Below are positions 15,265 to 24,554 of a DNA stretch of 64,000 nucleotides, in pieces (position 1 is the first letter of the stretch; every line of letters begins with the position of its first letter). The position numbers were made by a program, and so were the translations under genes. Origin of the DNA: JACJYE01 sp964432875 (GTDB lineage Bacteria; Bacteroidota; Bacteroidia; Chitinophagales; Saprospiraceae); assembly GCA_964432875.1 (NCBI GenBank), contig CAYSPJ010000011.1, positions 1 through 64,000 on the forward strand, in the 5' to 3' direction. The notes below the pieces were generated by a model that saw nothing but the letters and a program-made list of their open reading frames with translations, had not been told where the DNA came from and made no database searches.

Positions 15265-16038
15265 ATGGAAAGCGCCAACAACAATTCTTACACCATAAAG
15301 CTGTCCCAGTTTGAGGGGCCTTTCGACCTGCTCCTGTTCTTTATCGAGCGAGACGAGCTGGATATCAATGACATCCCTATCGCCAAAATAACCGATGATT
15401 TCCTCGCTTATATCCGTCAGATGGAGCAGATGAATATCGATATGGCGGGTGAATTTATCCTGGTGGCCGCCACGCTCTGCCGCATCAAAGCTAAAATGCT
15501 ATTGCCGCGCAAGCCCGTAGATGAAGAAGGGAATGAAATCGACCCTCGGGAGGAGCTGGTGCAGCGCCTGCTGGAATACAAGCGCTACAAGAGCGTACTC
15601 GAAGAGCTGCGGCAGTGGGAGGAGCAGCGCAGCCAAAAGTTTTACCGCGGCAATACCGCCAAAGAACTCCAACAGATCGCTACCAAAGCTCTGGTCGATA
15701 CGGAACTGGAATCGGTCACGCTATTCAAGCTCCTGCGCGCCTTCGAGCGCATCATGCAGCGCTTTGAATATTCCCACCCCAAGTCGGTACACCAAATCGT
15801 GCAATTTAGCTACACCATAGAGGAGCAGCAGGCACGCATCGCCTCCAAGATAGCCGGCGGCAAGCGGGCCAACTTCAAAGACGTCTTTACCGAATGCCGC
15901 AACCGCATCCACGCCATCGTCACCTTCCTGGCGCTGCTGGAGCTGCTCAATATCCAGAAAATAACGATTATCCAGGGGCTGGGCGCAAATAACTTTTGGC
16001 TCGAGGAAAAGCATTTGGCCGCCGAAGAAGAAGAGTGA
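15265..16038 (+). CDS. scpA: Segregation and condensation protein A
   Basis: A 257-residue kleisin subunit of the SMC-ScpAB condensin, which organises and segregates the chromosome. The N-terminal signature 'FEGPFDLLLFFIERDELDINDIPIA' region is present, followed by 'RIKAKMLLPRK' and a C-terminal winged-helix part ('RIHAIVTFLALLELLNIQKI'). The ATG at 15265 is chosen over the GTG at 15250 because a -7 box ends at 15250. scpB is not in view, and the gene stands alone here between an RsmI paralogue and coaX. Confidence 0.95.
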   Translation: MESANNNSYTIKLSQFEGPFDLLLFFIERDELDINDIPIAKITDDFLAYIRQMEQMNIDMAGEFILVAATLCRIKAKMLLPRKPVDEEGNEIDPREELVQRLLEYKRYKSVLEELRQWEEQRSQKFYRGNTAKELQQIATKALVDTELESVTLFKLLRAFERIMQRFEYSHPKSVHQIVQFSYTIEEQQARIASKIAGGKRANFKDVFTECRNRIHAIVTFLALLELLNIQKITIIQGLGANNFWLEEKHLAAEEEE

Positions 16039-16216
16039 GGAAAAAAATAAGCCAAGGAAGTATCGGGCGATACGACCCTGGCTACGAAAGCGACTTTAGA
16101 TTGCAGGAAAGATTAGCATAGTGAGAATAGAGAACAGCAAGAAAAACTACAATCATGCTGCAAATATCACCGCCCTAACTTAACTGAACTTTAACTGGAG
16201 ATTAAATTCACTTTAA

Positions 16217-16987
16217 ATGTTGCTGGCAATTGATATTGGAAACTCCAACCTCACCCTCGGCCTGGCCGAAGGGGAGCTCTGGCGGCACGTCTGGCGCCTG
16301 CCTACTTTGTCTGATGAAGAGGCTATGCTTTTTTACAAGGTGCAAATCGTCAATTACTTGCTGGAAAACGACATCTCTCCCTTAAATATCCGGCAGGTGG
16401 TCATCAGCAGCGTCGTGCCAGTGCTGCGGCCAATCTTTGACGAATTGGGCCAGCAGCTTTTCGGCCAGCCGCCGCTCTTCGTCGGCCCCGAATTCTACCA
16501 CCAACTTCCACTGAAGGTGTTGCACCCCAACGAGCTGGGCACCGACCTCTACGCCAACGCCCTGGCGGCCCATTATCGCTTCCATCAAGATTGCATCATC
16601 ACTGATTTTGGCACCGCACTGACCTTCTCGGCGCTCAGCCAAAGTGGAGAGCTGCAGGGCGTCTCGATTGCCCCGGGCCTAAAAACCGCTATTTCCGTCC
16701 TGTTTCAAAAAACAGCTCAATTGCCGGAGGTCCCGCTGGAGCTGCCTGCTTCGGCGCTGGGCAAAAACACGGTACACGCTATCCAGAGCGGCATCCTCAT
16801 CGGCTACGTCGGGTTGGTGAGGCACATGTTGGAAATGATCCGGGCGGAAGTGGGCGGGCATTATCTGGCTATCGCCACCGGAGGCTTATCGGCCATCCTC
16901 CACCCTCTGGAAGATGACTTTGATGCCATCGAGCCAAATCTCACCCTGGATGGGCTACGGATTTTTGCCGAACGGGTGCAGCGGTAG
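16217..16987 (+). CDS. coaX: Type III pantothenate kinase
   Basis: A 256-residue CoaX that phosphorylates pantothenate in the first committed step of CoA synthesis. The ASKHA-fold phosphate-1 motif 'AIDIGNSNLTLGL' is at the N-terminus. 'DFGTALTFSAL' follows near the middle, with 'PGLKTAI' and the adenosine-motif region 'IATGGLSAIL' near the end. Length is typical. It is followed by the HMG-CoA synthase gene 267 bp downstream, both using CoA chemistry, but the gap suggests separate transcription. Confidence 0.95.
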   Translation: MLLAIDIGNSNLTLGLAEGELWRHVWRLPTLSDEEAMLFYKVQIVNYLLENDISPLNIRQVVISSVVPVLRPIFDELGQQLFGQPPLFVGPEFYHQLPLKVLHPNELGTDLYANALAAHYRFHQDCIITDFGTALTFSALSQSGELQGVSIAPGLKTAISVLFQKTAQLPEVPLELPASALGKNTVHAIQSGILIGYVGLVRHMLEMIRAEVGGHYLAIATGGLSAILHPLEDDFDAIEPNLTLDGLRIFAERVQR

Positions 16988-17254
16988 TTTCGGGAAGCCC
17001 CATGGCAATCGTGCAGGATGCGTGGCGCAGCCATCTTTTTTGATTGCCCACAAAACCTAAGCGTTTATTTTTTGTTGCTCACCTATGTTTTTTGACCATC
17101 AAAAATTTTTAGTTCTTTGATGACTTAGGTGTTCTATCGCAGTGGAAAGCCAGCTGGCTGTGCCATCTGGCTTCCTGCTAACCACCCCAATGGTCAAAGA
17201 AAGATATTTTGCAATCATGGCAAGCGAGGGCTAGCCCTCATAAAAACGCACAAA

Positions 17255-18808
17255 ATGGGACTGACAAACACGCATCGAGCAGCCGTAGGCATAGACGACA
17301 TGGCTGCTTACATCCCCAAGCTCTACCTGCCTATCGAAACCCTGGCAGAAAAACGCGAGCTGGAATATGTAAAGCTAAATAAAGGGCTGGGCCTGAGCGC
17401 GATGGCCTTCCCCGATGCCCACGAAGATATGGCCACCATGGCTGCCAACGCCATCCTGGATCTCATGCTGCGCAACGGCATCGCTCCTCAAAGCATCGGG
17501 CGCATCTACATCGGCACTGAAAGCGCGCTGGACGGCGCCAAGCCGATGGCTTCTTATGTGATGGATATGCTGGCCCAATATTTTAGCGGGCAGTATGGCC
17601 CTGACTGTTTCCTCAACTGCGATGTAGTGGACATGACCTTTGCCTGTATCGGCGCAGTAGACGCGCTGCAAAACACCCTTGATTGGGTGCGCGGGGGCGA
17701 TGGCCGCATCGGCATCGTCGCGGGGGCCGACGTAGCCAAATACGAGCTTGGCTCTAGCGGTGAATATACCCAGGGCGCTGGCTCGGTGGCTATGCTGGTC
17801 AAGCAGGCGCCTCGCCTGCTGGCTATCCACGATACCTGGGGCGTGGCTTCGCGCAGTGTACACGATTTTTTCAAACCCCTGCGCCGGGTGAGCAAACAGG
17901 AATTGGTGGAAGAAGTACTGCGCCTGGCCGGCTCGGAACTCTCCGTCGATGCGCTGCTGAGCCAGCTGAGCGGCTCGCTGGATGCGAAAGGGGTCTTGGA
18001 CAGCCAGGATGCCCAAATTACCCTACACCGGGAGACGCCAGTATTTGACGGCCCCTACTCCAACTTGTGCTACCAAAACCGCATTTGGGAAGCCTTGCGC
18101 CATTATGCGGAAGAAGCGGGCATCAGCAGCAATAGCCCGATAACGGACGATTGGCATCGCCTGGTCTTCCATTTGCCTTATGCCTATCAGGCCCGGCGCA
18201 TGTTTGCCGAAATCTTCATGATTGAAAGCCAGCGCCGGGGCGACTGGCCGGAGCTGGAAAAAGAATTGGGCATGGAGCGCCCCCATGCCGCTGCCTTTGA
18301 ATCGGAAAAGGCCTACGGCAAAGCTTATGGGGAATACCTGCGCGCTATTTCCAAAACGGCGCGCTACCGCAACTTCGTGAAAGAAAAAATCGAAAAGGGC
18401 GAACGGGCTTCTTCCATCGTTGGCAACCTCTACACTTCTTCCCTGCTACTCGCTTTGATGAGCACGCTGGAAGCTGATTTGGAAGCAGGCAAAGAACTGG
18501 CGGGCGCTACAATTGGCTTTTTTGCCTACGGCAGCGGCTCCAAGTCAAAAGTATTTACCGCTACGGTTCAGGAAGCTTGGCAGGATATCGCCAGCCGCTT
18601 CCAACTGATGGCTTCCCTCTCCCAGCGCCAGGCCATCGATTACGATACCTATGAGCAACTGCACCGAGGCCTGCGCCATCAAAGCGTGCTGCCAGCCTCC
18701 GGCGAGTTCTACCTGGCGGAAGTATGTACGGAGCGTAACCTGCGGGAGGGCGCACGCACCTACCGCTGGCGGGAAAAGGCTGGCAAGGCGGTGAAGGCAG
18801 AAGTATAA
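17255..18808 (+). CDS. Hydroxymethylglutaryl-CoA synthase
   Basis: A 517-residue thiolase-fold enzyme condensing acetyl-CoA and acetoacetyl-CoA to HMG-CoA, the entry to mevalonate-pathway isoprenoid synthesis. Evidence includes 'GIDDMAAYIPKLYLP', the acyl-enzyme Cys131 in 'DMTFACIGAVDAL', 'YTQGAGSVAMLV', and the C-terminal 'IVGNLYTSSLLLAL' and 'GFFAYGSGSKSKVF'. The ATG at 17255 begins conserved sequence; a longer GTG-started frame from 17129 adds unlikely residues over a structured leader. That leader has nested hairpins CACCTA/TAGGTG (17080-17131) around CATCAAA/TTTGATG. The enzyme is longer than bacterial mvaS products of about 390 residues. Confidence 0.9.
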   Translation: MGLTNTHRAAVGIDDMAAYIPKLYLPIETLAEKRELEYVKLNKGLGLSAMAFPDAHEDMATMAANAILDLMLRNGIAPQSIGRIYIGTESALDGAKPMASYVMDMLAQYFSGQYGPDCFLNCDVVDMTFACIGAVDALQNTLDWVRGGDGRIGIVAGADVAKYELGSSGEYTQGAGSVAMLVKQAPRLLAIHDTWGVASRSVHDFFKPLRRVSKQELVEEVLRLAGSELSVDALLSQLSGSLDAKGVLDSQDAQITLHRETPVFDGPYSNLCYQNRIWEALRHYAEEAGISSNSPITDDWHRLVFHLPYAYQARRMFAEIFMIESQRRGDWPELEKELGMERPHAAAFESEKAYGKAYGEYLRAISKTARYRNFVKEKIEKGERASSIVGNLYTSSLLLALMSTLEADLEAGKELAGATIGFFAYGSGSKSKVFTATVQEAWQDIASRFQLMASLSQRQAIDYDTYEQLHRGLRHQSVLPASGEFYLAEVCTERNLREGARTYRWREKAGKAVKAEV

Positions 18809-18812
18809 TCAG

Positions 18813-18865
18813 CACTTTTAGCCACACATCTTTGCGGGAAGTGGCAGAAAAAATTCGATATTGTG
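18813..18865 (+). repeat. 53-bp direct repeat, left copy
   Basis: It matches 20586-20638 with a single mismatch and the same orientation. It contains CATCTTTG, one base from a Bacteroidota -7 box. It starts 5 bp after the HMG-CoA synthase stop and ends 35 bp before the 3' end of the convergent T9SS gene. Confidence 0.85.
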
Positions 18866-18899
18866 TGTACGCACCAATGGTTCAAGCACTAGCAAGCTG

Positions 18900-20417
18900 C
18901 TATTTCGCACCCGCCTTGACCACCTTCCGGCTGCTCACCCCTTCCTCGCTGCTCAGCCGGAGCAGGTACATGCCCGGCGGCAAGCGCTGGGCATCCACTC
19001 GATTCTGCCCTTGCGTTATGGGCTGTTGCCGCAGCAGCCTGCCCTGAAGGTCGAGCAGTTGCAGCTNNNNNNNNNNNNNNNNNNNNNNNNNNNNNNNNNN
19101 NNNNNNNNNNNNNNNNNNNNNNNNNNNNNNNNNNNNNNNNNNNNNNNNNNNNNNNNNNNNNNNNNNATCGGGCACCAAGCAGCCTGTGCTGTCGGTGCGC
19201 ACTAGCCAAATGCTTGGGTTGGCTTCTGGGGGGCTTTGGTTGGGGAGGGTGTCTCGGTAATTCCCGATGAAAATAATATCGCCGTTCGGCAATTCCCGGA
19301 AATCGTATAAAAACTGCCAAGTGAAAGGCGAACGGTCGTCATAGATGAAGCGCTGCCACTTCAGTTGCCCCTGAGGGGACAGCCGAAACGCCCAGCCTAC
19401 ATAGCCATACTGAGGGACTCCGCCCGCTTCCCAACCTGCCGGCCGTTCAATGGCGCCCATACCGATGATGTCGCCATTATCAGTTGTGCGCAAGGTTTGT
19501 AGAATCGGGAAGCTCGTCGCATGGTACAAAAAAGGGAAGCTCCATAGTTCCGAACCGTCCACGCCAGAAAGCCCAAAAATCGTGACCGGGCTTCTGCCAA
19601 TCCAAATATCAGGGCTGACATGGTATGTTATCCAATTGGCGGCGACGTTGCCATCCTGTAGCAGCGCAATCCTGACTAATGGATTGGGAAGTGTCGTATT
19701 GGGCGGCTGCGGATATACCGCTTGCCATTTTACCTGCCCTAAACTGTCAAATTTCGTTATATATGCCTCCATTTGCAGCAGAGAGCCGCTGTTGGTGGAA
19801 CCAACCAAGTCCCCTTCTGTCGTGACTCGTAAATCGTGTGCTGCGACCAATCCGTATCCGCTATCGAGTCTCCAATAATAAATATCTCGTTTAGTAGTCA
19901 TATCTCTATCCAAAAACTTTATCCACATAGCATCATTATGCGAGCCATCTTGAATGTAGATACCCGCCACGAAGCCGTCCAAATAAGGTTGTATAGAAAA
20001 TATCCGGGCCATTTCGTCGTCCTCGCCTATATCCCATGATTCCTGGATGGTTAAGGTGCTGTCTAATCGGGCAATGGTCGCGTTGCTTTGCCCGAGGGGC
20101 GAGGGCTGCAGGGCTAAGTAAAAATCGGTGGAATCGCCCTTGATCAAAGCGTTTTGAGTCGGTGCTCTATAGTGTTCTATCTTATTGTAATGCAGCACTT
20201 CTCCTTGCAAGTCGGTGCGCACCAAAACTGCGCAAGCCCGATCGGGGTCCCGCTCGCAGATGGTGGCCGAGAGCAGCACTAAGGTCTCGCCCTCCAAAAA
20301 GAGCTGCCATCCTGTATTGGAGAGTTCTTCAATGTCAATGACTTTGCTGAAGTATTGGGCTTGGGCTGGTAGATTGGCGAGTAAGGCGAAGGTGAAAAAC
20401 AGGAGTGCGTGTTTCAT
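18900..20417 (-). CDS. Secreted protein with T9SS type A sorting domain (interrupted by a gap)
   Basis: An exported protein starting at the ATG at 20417 with signal peptide 'MKHALLFFTFALLANLPAQA'. About 390 residues of repeated beta-type sequence follow ('VLVRTDLQGEVLHYN', 'YITKFDSLGQVKWQ', 'WAFRLSPQGQLKWQ'), resembling a beta-propeller of delta-60-like repeats. A 100-N gap follows, then a C-terminal type A sorting domain ('LQLLDLQGRLLRQQP' to 'LPPGMYLLRLSS'). The true gap length is unknown, so the join and total size are uncertain. The gene sits between two 53-bp direct repeats. Function of the cargo is not known; cell-surface or secreted via T9SS. Confidence 0.82.
   Translation of the reverse strand: MKHALLFFTFALLANLPAQAQYFSKVIDIEELSNTGWQLFLEGETLVLLSATICERDPDRACAVLVRTDLQGEVLHYNKIEHYRAPTQNALIKGDSTDFYLALQPSPLGQSNATIARLDSTLTIQESWDIGEDDEMARIFSIQPYLDGFVAGIYIQDGSHNDAMWIKFLDRDMTTKRDIYYWRLDSGYGLVAAHDLRVTTEGDLVGSTNSGSLLQMEAYITKFDSLGQVKWQAVYPQPPNTTLPNPLVRIALLQDGNVAANWITYHVSPDIWIGRSPVTIFGLSGVDGSELWSFPFLYHATSFPILQTLRTTDNGDIIGMGAIERPAGWEAGGVPQYGYVGWAFRLSPQGQLKWQRFIYDDRSPFTWQFLYDFRELPNGDIIFIGNYRDTLPNQSPPEANPSIWLVRTDSTGCLVPDXXXXXXXXXXXXXXXXXXXXXXXXXXXXXXXXXXLQLLDLQGRLLRQQPITQGQNRVDAQRLPPGMYLLRLSSEEGVSSRKVVKAGAK
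19067..19166. other. Assembly gap of 100 N
   Basis: Exactly 100 N, a nominal spacer. The flanks do not overlap. It falls in the T9SS gene between the propeller-like part and the sorting domain, where a linker and the start of the sorting domain are expected. Confidence 0.98.
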
Positions 20418-20585
20418 GTTGTAGGTGGTTTGTAAATGCCTACCCAGAACTTCGGGATAAAGCCTCTGATGCTGCGCGCATCTCGAATTTGCGAGCAAAA
20501 TACATTTTTTTCGCCGAACGGCAATCTTTTTTTTTGAAGGAGGCTTTGAAAGCAAAATCAATTTCACCTCAACCCCTCGGCACAT

Positions 20586-20638
20586 CACTTTTAGCCACAC
20601 ATCTTTGCGGGAAGTGGCAGAAAAAATCCGATATTGTG
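20586..20638 (+). repeat. 53-bp direct repeat, right copy
   Basis: Same orientation as 18813-18865 with one mismatch (ATCCG versus ATTCG). It lies about 170 bp upstream of the T9SS gene start and about 107 bp upstream of the DUF1905 gene, for which it could supply a promoter. Confidence 0.85.
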
Positions 20639-20744
20639 CGCAGAAACCCTGGCCGCCTCGAGCGCGGAGTCGTGGCAATGCAAAAACTGGCCGCCGCCGG
20701 GAGAGTAGAGCGATAATGTCAAAACTTAGCCGCAAAAAAACGCC

Positions 20745-21251
20745 ATGCCCATCGAGTTTACTGCCATCCTGGATAATTTCAATTCCAAGCTTTGGGGGCA
20801 TCACCTCACGGTGCCCGCTGCTATTGCTCAAAGCTTCCTCGACGAGGGCCGCCGCCGGGTGGTATGCCGCCTGAATGATACCATAGAATTCCAATGCGCC
20901 CTGATGCCCAAGGGGGATGGCAATTGTTTTATCAATATCAATAAGAAGCTGCGCGACAAGCTGGGCTTAAAGCTCGGCATGCCCGTTCACGCCAGCCTCC
21001 GCCCCGACGAGAGCGAATACGGACTGCCCATGCCGGAAGAGTTGCAAGAGCTGCTGCGGCAGGATGAAGCAGGTGATGCCCTCTTCCACGCCCTCACTCC
21101 CGGCAAGCAGCGCACCCTACTCTACATCGCCGGCTCGCCCAAAACGTCCGACACCCGCCTGCGCCGCGCCCTCGCCATCGTCGAACACCTGAAGGCCAAC
21201 CAGGGCAAGATTGATTATAAGCAGCTGAATGAAGAAATGAAGAAGTGGTGA
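20745..21251 (+). CDS. DUF1905 / YdeI-like protein
   Basis: A 168-residue protein with an N-terminal DUF1905 beta-barrel-like domain (about 1-90: 'PIEFTAILDNFN', 'HHLTVPAAIA', 'CFININKKLRDKLGLKLGMPV'). A C-terminal YdeI/OmpD-associated helical part (about 110-168: 'LTPGKQRTLLYIAGSPKTSDTR') follows. The biochemical role of this combination is not established. No signal peptide, so probably cytoplasmic. The promoter may lie in the 53-bp repeat upstream. It is followed directly by a dispersed palindrome that can serve as terminator. Confidence 0.85.
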   Translation: MPIEFTAILDNFNSKLWGHHLTVPAAIAQSFLDEGRRRVVCRLNDTIEFQCALMPKGDGNCFININKKLRDKLGLKLGMPVHASLRPDESEYGLPMPEELQELLRQDEAGDALFHALTPGKQRTLLYIAGSPKTSDTRLRRALAIVEHLKANQGKIDYKQLNEEMKKW

Positions 21252-21259
21252 TACCTCTT

Positions 21260-21308
21260 CGACAACTTTCGGGAAGCCGCAGCGAAGCCGCCGCGAGCTT
21301 CCCGAAAG
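21260..21308. repeat. Dispersed palindrome, copy A (CTTTCGGGAAGC family)
   Basis: CTTTCGGGAAGC (21266-21277) pairs perfectly with GCTTCCCGAAAG (21297-21308). The 18 bases CGACAACTTTCGGGAAGC recur in inverse orientation at 50989-51006. It lies between two convergent genes and probably ends both transcripts. Confidence 0.75.
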
Positions 21309-21317
21309 AGGGATGCT

Positions 21318-22160
21318 TTACAACAAGTGCGCCTTCAAAAACGCTACCGCTGCCTCGTGGGCTTGACGGGCCGCTTCCTGATCGAATTGCGGGTTGCTGG
21401 GGTTGGCGAAGGCGTGGTCAGCATCGAACATTTTGACTTCGATGTTTTTGCCGCTGGCTTTGGCCAGGCTTTCAAACTTTTGCGCCACCTCCGGCGTAAT
21501 CCAGCCATCCTGGGAGGCGAAGACGCCGAGGATGGGAGCTTTAAGCGGGGCCAATTCCTTAGCTTGCTGCACGGGCATGCCGTAGTACATCACGCAAGCC
21601 GCGCCCTGATCGCCTGCCATGATGGAGGCGTTGAGCGACCAGCCGCCGCCGAAGCACCAACCGATGGTGCCGATGCGGGCATCCTTGCCAGCTTGGTTGA
21701 TTGCGCCTTGCACGATAGCGCGGGCGCGCTCCTCTTGTACCGCTTGCATGAGCTTGCCCGCCTCATCGCGATCAGCAGTGGATTTGCCGTCGTACATATC
21801 CAGCGCCAGGACGTTCACGTCGCCCAATTCGGCGAATAGGCGCTCGGCTTCGGCTTTGATGTGGTCGTTCAGGCCCCACCATTCATGGATGACGAAGAGG
21901 TACTTGCTCGACGCCGCCTCGGGCATCAGGGCGTAGGCGCTGCCTTGCTGCCCATCGGGCGTGGCGAAGCGGAGCATCTCGCCTTTGCCCTCGAACTGTA
22001 GCTCGCCCGGCAATGCATGGGCTGCTTTGAATTTTTCATCGTCGGCAAATTGGGCCATGCCTTCGGCATCGGCGGCATCGCCGTTTTTCTTCCCCTGGTT
22101 GGAGCAGGAGGAAAACATCAGGGCCAAGGCCAAAGTCGGAAGGATAAGTCGTTTGAACAT
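21318..22160 (-). CDS. Dienelactone hydrolase-family lipoprotein
   Basis: A 280-residue alpha/beta hydrolase. The N-terminus 'LALALMFSSCSNQG' has a lipobox with Cys19, so it is likely a lipoprotein in the envelope. The catalytic Cys lies in 'GTIGWCFGGGWS' (G-x-C-x-G-G), with Asp in 'FASQDGWITPE' and His in 'DADHAFANP'. Family members hydrolyse dienelactone or other esters, but most lipidated Bacteroidota homologues have unknown substrates. It is divergent from the dehydrogenase gene at 22452, with a pair of short direct repeats between. Confidence 0.9.
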   Translation of the reverse strand: MFKRLILPTLALALMFSSCSNQGKKNGDAADAEGMAQFADDEKFKAAHALPGELQFEGKGEMLRFATPDGQQGSAYALMPEAASSKYLFVIHEWWGLNDHIKAEAERLFAELGDVNVLALDMYDGKSTADRDEAGKLMQAVQEERARAIVQGAINQAGKDARIGTIGWCFGGGWSLNASIMAGDQGAACVMYYGMPVQQAKELAPLKAPILGVFASQDGWITPEVAQKFESLAKASGKNIEVKMFDADHAFANPSNPQFDQEAARQAHEAAVAFLKAHLL

Positions 22161-22194
22161 AATGAATTGATTTTAAATGATTCGCAAAGGCGGT

Positions 22195-22250
22195 TTGCCA
22201 ACCGCCTCAATAAATTAGACATTTTCATAAAGGCAGTTGCCAACCGCCTC
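22195..22250. repeat. Two 14-bp direct repeats (TTGCCAACCGCCTC), 42 bp apart
   Basis: Copies at 22195-22208 and 22237-22250 are exact and about four helical turns apart, in the divergent promoter interval. The first copy also forms a perfect hairpin AGGCGGTT/AACCGCCT. They could be operator sites; nothing else in the interval stands out. Confidence 0.5.
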
Positions 22251-22416
22251 GCAGGAAGGCGCCCAGAGCGCTACCATCCCTAAAAACCGGGCCATTTATG
22301 GACAAACAGCCCCACAGGCCTCCGCCCGCGATTAGAAACGCTGAGGTATTTACTAAAAGCATAAGCACGCTGATTTGTTTAACGGCCGGGCAGGAACAAT
22401 TGGATTGAAATTGCCT

Positions 22417-22424
22417 TACCTTTG
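22417..22424 (+). promoter_or_regulatory. Putative -7 box of the E1 gene (TACCTTTG)
   Basis: A full TAnnTTTG match 27 bp before the ATG at 22452. It overlaps an in-frame TTG at 22422, which is therefore not a plausible start. Confidence 0.5.
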
Positions 22425-22451
22425 CCGAAAATTCCAAACCAAGATAGAGCC

Positions 22452-24455
22452 ATGACCGAAAATGCAGCCCTACACGTCATTGATTTTCAGCGTGCCAACT
22501 TGCCAGATGAAACGCTGCTGAGCTTATATCGCCAGATATTGCTGCCCCGGATGATCGAAGAAAAAATGCTATTGCTCTTGCGGCAGGGCAAGATCAGCAA
22601 ATGGTTTTCCGGCATCGGGCAGGAGGCCATATCGGTAGGCGCGGCAGCAGCCCTGCAGCCTGACGAGATGCTTTTCACCATGCACCGCAACCTCGGGGTG
22701 TTCACGGTGCGGGAGATGCCTCTGGAGCGCCTCTTTGCCCAATGGCAGGGCACGGCACTGGGTTACACCAAAGGGCGCGACCGCTCATTCCATTTCGGGG
22801 CTATGGAGCACCATATCGTGGGTATGATCTCCCATCTGGGCCCGCAGTTGTCGCTGGCGGCCGGGGTAGCCTTAGCCCACAAGCTCTCTGAGGAAGGCAA
22901 GGTGTCGCTGGCCTTCACTGGCGACGGGGCCACTAGCCAGGGGGAGTTTCACGAAGCCCTCAACACGGCGGCAGTATGGCAATTGCCGGTCATCTTTTTG
23001 GTTGAAAACAACGGCTATGGCCTTTCCACGCCGTCCAACGAGCAGTATCGCTGCGAACACCTGGCCGATCGCGCCCCGGGCTACGGCATGAAGTCGGTTA
23101 TCATTGATGGCAACAACATCCTGGAAGTTTATCAAACTATCCAGGCTCTGGCAGCGGAAATGCGGCAGAAGCCCGAACCCGTATTGTTGGAGTGCAAAAC
23201 CTTCCGCATGAGAGGCCACGAGGAAGCTTCAGGGACCAAATATGTGCCCAAAAAGCTGATGGAAGAATGGGCGGTTAAAGACCCCGTGACCAACTATGAA
23301 AATTATCTGCTCCATGAAGGCGTATTGACCCCCGAGATGGCTGCAGACATCCGCCAGGCTTTCAAAAAACAGATTAACCTGGGGTTGGAAATCGCCTTTG
23401 GTGAGGGCCCGCTCCAGTCTAGCCCAGAACAGGAGCAGGCTGATGTGTATGCCCCTTATGATGCCCAAGCTGTTGAGCCCGCTAGTAGCCAGCGTACCGA
23501 GATACGCTTCATCGATGCGATCTCCCGCGGCCTGCGGCAAGCCATGGAGCAGCATGAGCAGCTTATCCTGATGGGGCAAGACATCGCCGAGTACGGTGGG
23601 GTATTTAAAATAACGGAAGGCTTTATCGAGCAATTTGGCCCGGAGCGCGTGCGCAATACGCCCCTGTGTGAAAGCGCAATCATCGGCATTGCCTTGGGGC
23701 TGAGCATGAAAGGCTACAAAGCTATGGTGGAGATGCAATTTGCCGATTTCGTCACCTGTGGCTTCAATCAAATCGTCAATAATCTGGCTAAGTTGCACTA
23801 CCGCTGGGGCGAGAAGGCCGATGTCGTCATCCGCATGCCGGCGGGCGGCGGGGTAGGGGCCGGGCCTTTCCATTCCCAAAGCAACGAGGCCTGGTTTTTC
23901 CATACCCCCGGACTGAAAGTCGTTTATCCCTCGACGCCTTACGATGCCAAGGGCTTATTGCTGGCTAGCTTTGCCGACCCCAACCCCGTCATTTACTTTG
24001 AGCACAAAGCCCTCTACCGCCGCCTGACAGAAGCGGTGCCCGATGATTACTACACGGTGGAAATCGGCAAGGCACGCCTGGCACGCGAAGGGCAGGCGGC
24101 CTCCGTCATTACTTATGGCATGGGGGTACACTGGGCCCTGGAGGTCGCTGAAGAGCTAGGCGCAGATATAGAAATCCTGGACTTGCGCAGCCTGCTGCCG
24201 CTGGATTACGATGCTATTGTGGCTACGGTGCAGAAGACCAGCCGGGCAATCGTCTTGCATGAGGATACGCTCACTGGCGGCATCGGCGGGGAAATCGCCG
24301 CTTATATCTCTGAGCACCTCTTTGAATACCTCGATGCGCCAGTCTTGCGCGCGGCAGGGCTGGATACCCCGATACCTTTCTCTACCGTGCTGGAGGAGCA
24401 GTTTATGCCGAAGGCGCGCTTCCGGCAGCAGTTGCAGCGGCTCTTGGATTATTGA
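22452..24455 (+). CDS. 2-oxoacid dehydrogenase E1, fused alpha and beta subunits
   Basis: A 667-residue TPP-dependent E1 that decarboxylates a 2-oxoacid and acylates the lipoyl E2 of a dehydrogenase complex. The alpha half (about 1-320) has the TPP motif starting 'FTGDGATSQGEFHEAL' and ending 'VENNGYGLSTP'. The beta half (about 345-667) has 'LMGQDIAEYGGVFKIT', 'MPAGGGVGAGPFHSQSNEAWF' region and the C-terminal 'HEDTLTGGIGGEIAAYI'. Such fusions in Bacteroidota are usually branched-chain type, but substrate choice cannot be read by eye. E2 and E3 are not in view. Confidence 0.92.
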   Translation: MTENAALHVIDFQRANLPDETLLSLYRQILLPRMIEEKMLLLLRQGKISKWFSGIGQEAISVGAAAALQPDEMLFTMHRNLGVFTVREMPLERLFAQWQGTALGYTKGRDRSFHFGAMEHHIVGMISHLGPQLSLAAGVALAHKLSEEGKVSLAFTGDGATSQGEFHEALNTAAVWQLPVIFLVENNGYGLSTPSNEQYRCEHLADRAPGYGMKSVIIDGNNILEVYQTIQALAAEMRQKPEPVLLECKTFRMRGHEEASGTKYVPKKLMEEWAVKDPVTNYENYLLHEGVLTPEMAADIRQAFKKQINLGLEIAFGEGPLQSSPEQEQADVYAPYDAQAVEPASSQRTEIRFIDAISRGLRQAMEQHEQLILMGQDIAEYGGVFKITEGFIEQFGPERVRNTPLCESAIIGIALGLSMKGYKAMVEMQFADFVTCGFNQIVNNLAKLHYRWGEKADVVIRMPAGGGVGAGPFHSQSNEAWFFHTPGLKVVYPSTPYDAKGLLLASFADPNPVIYFEHKALYRRLTEAVPDDYYTVEIGKARLAREGQAASVITYGMGVHWALEVAEELGADIEILDLRSLLPLDYDAIVATVQKTSRAIVLHEDTLTGGIGGEIAAYISEHLFEYLDAPVLRAAGLDTPIPFSTVLEEQFMPKARFRQQLQRLLDY

Positions 24456-24554
24456 GGTAGGCTGGTTTTTGACCGCATAGGCTTTAGATGCCCAATGGCT
24501 GCAAGCTGACGCAAGCCTGTTCTTACCAGTATAGTATCTGGAAGCGCTAAACAC

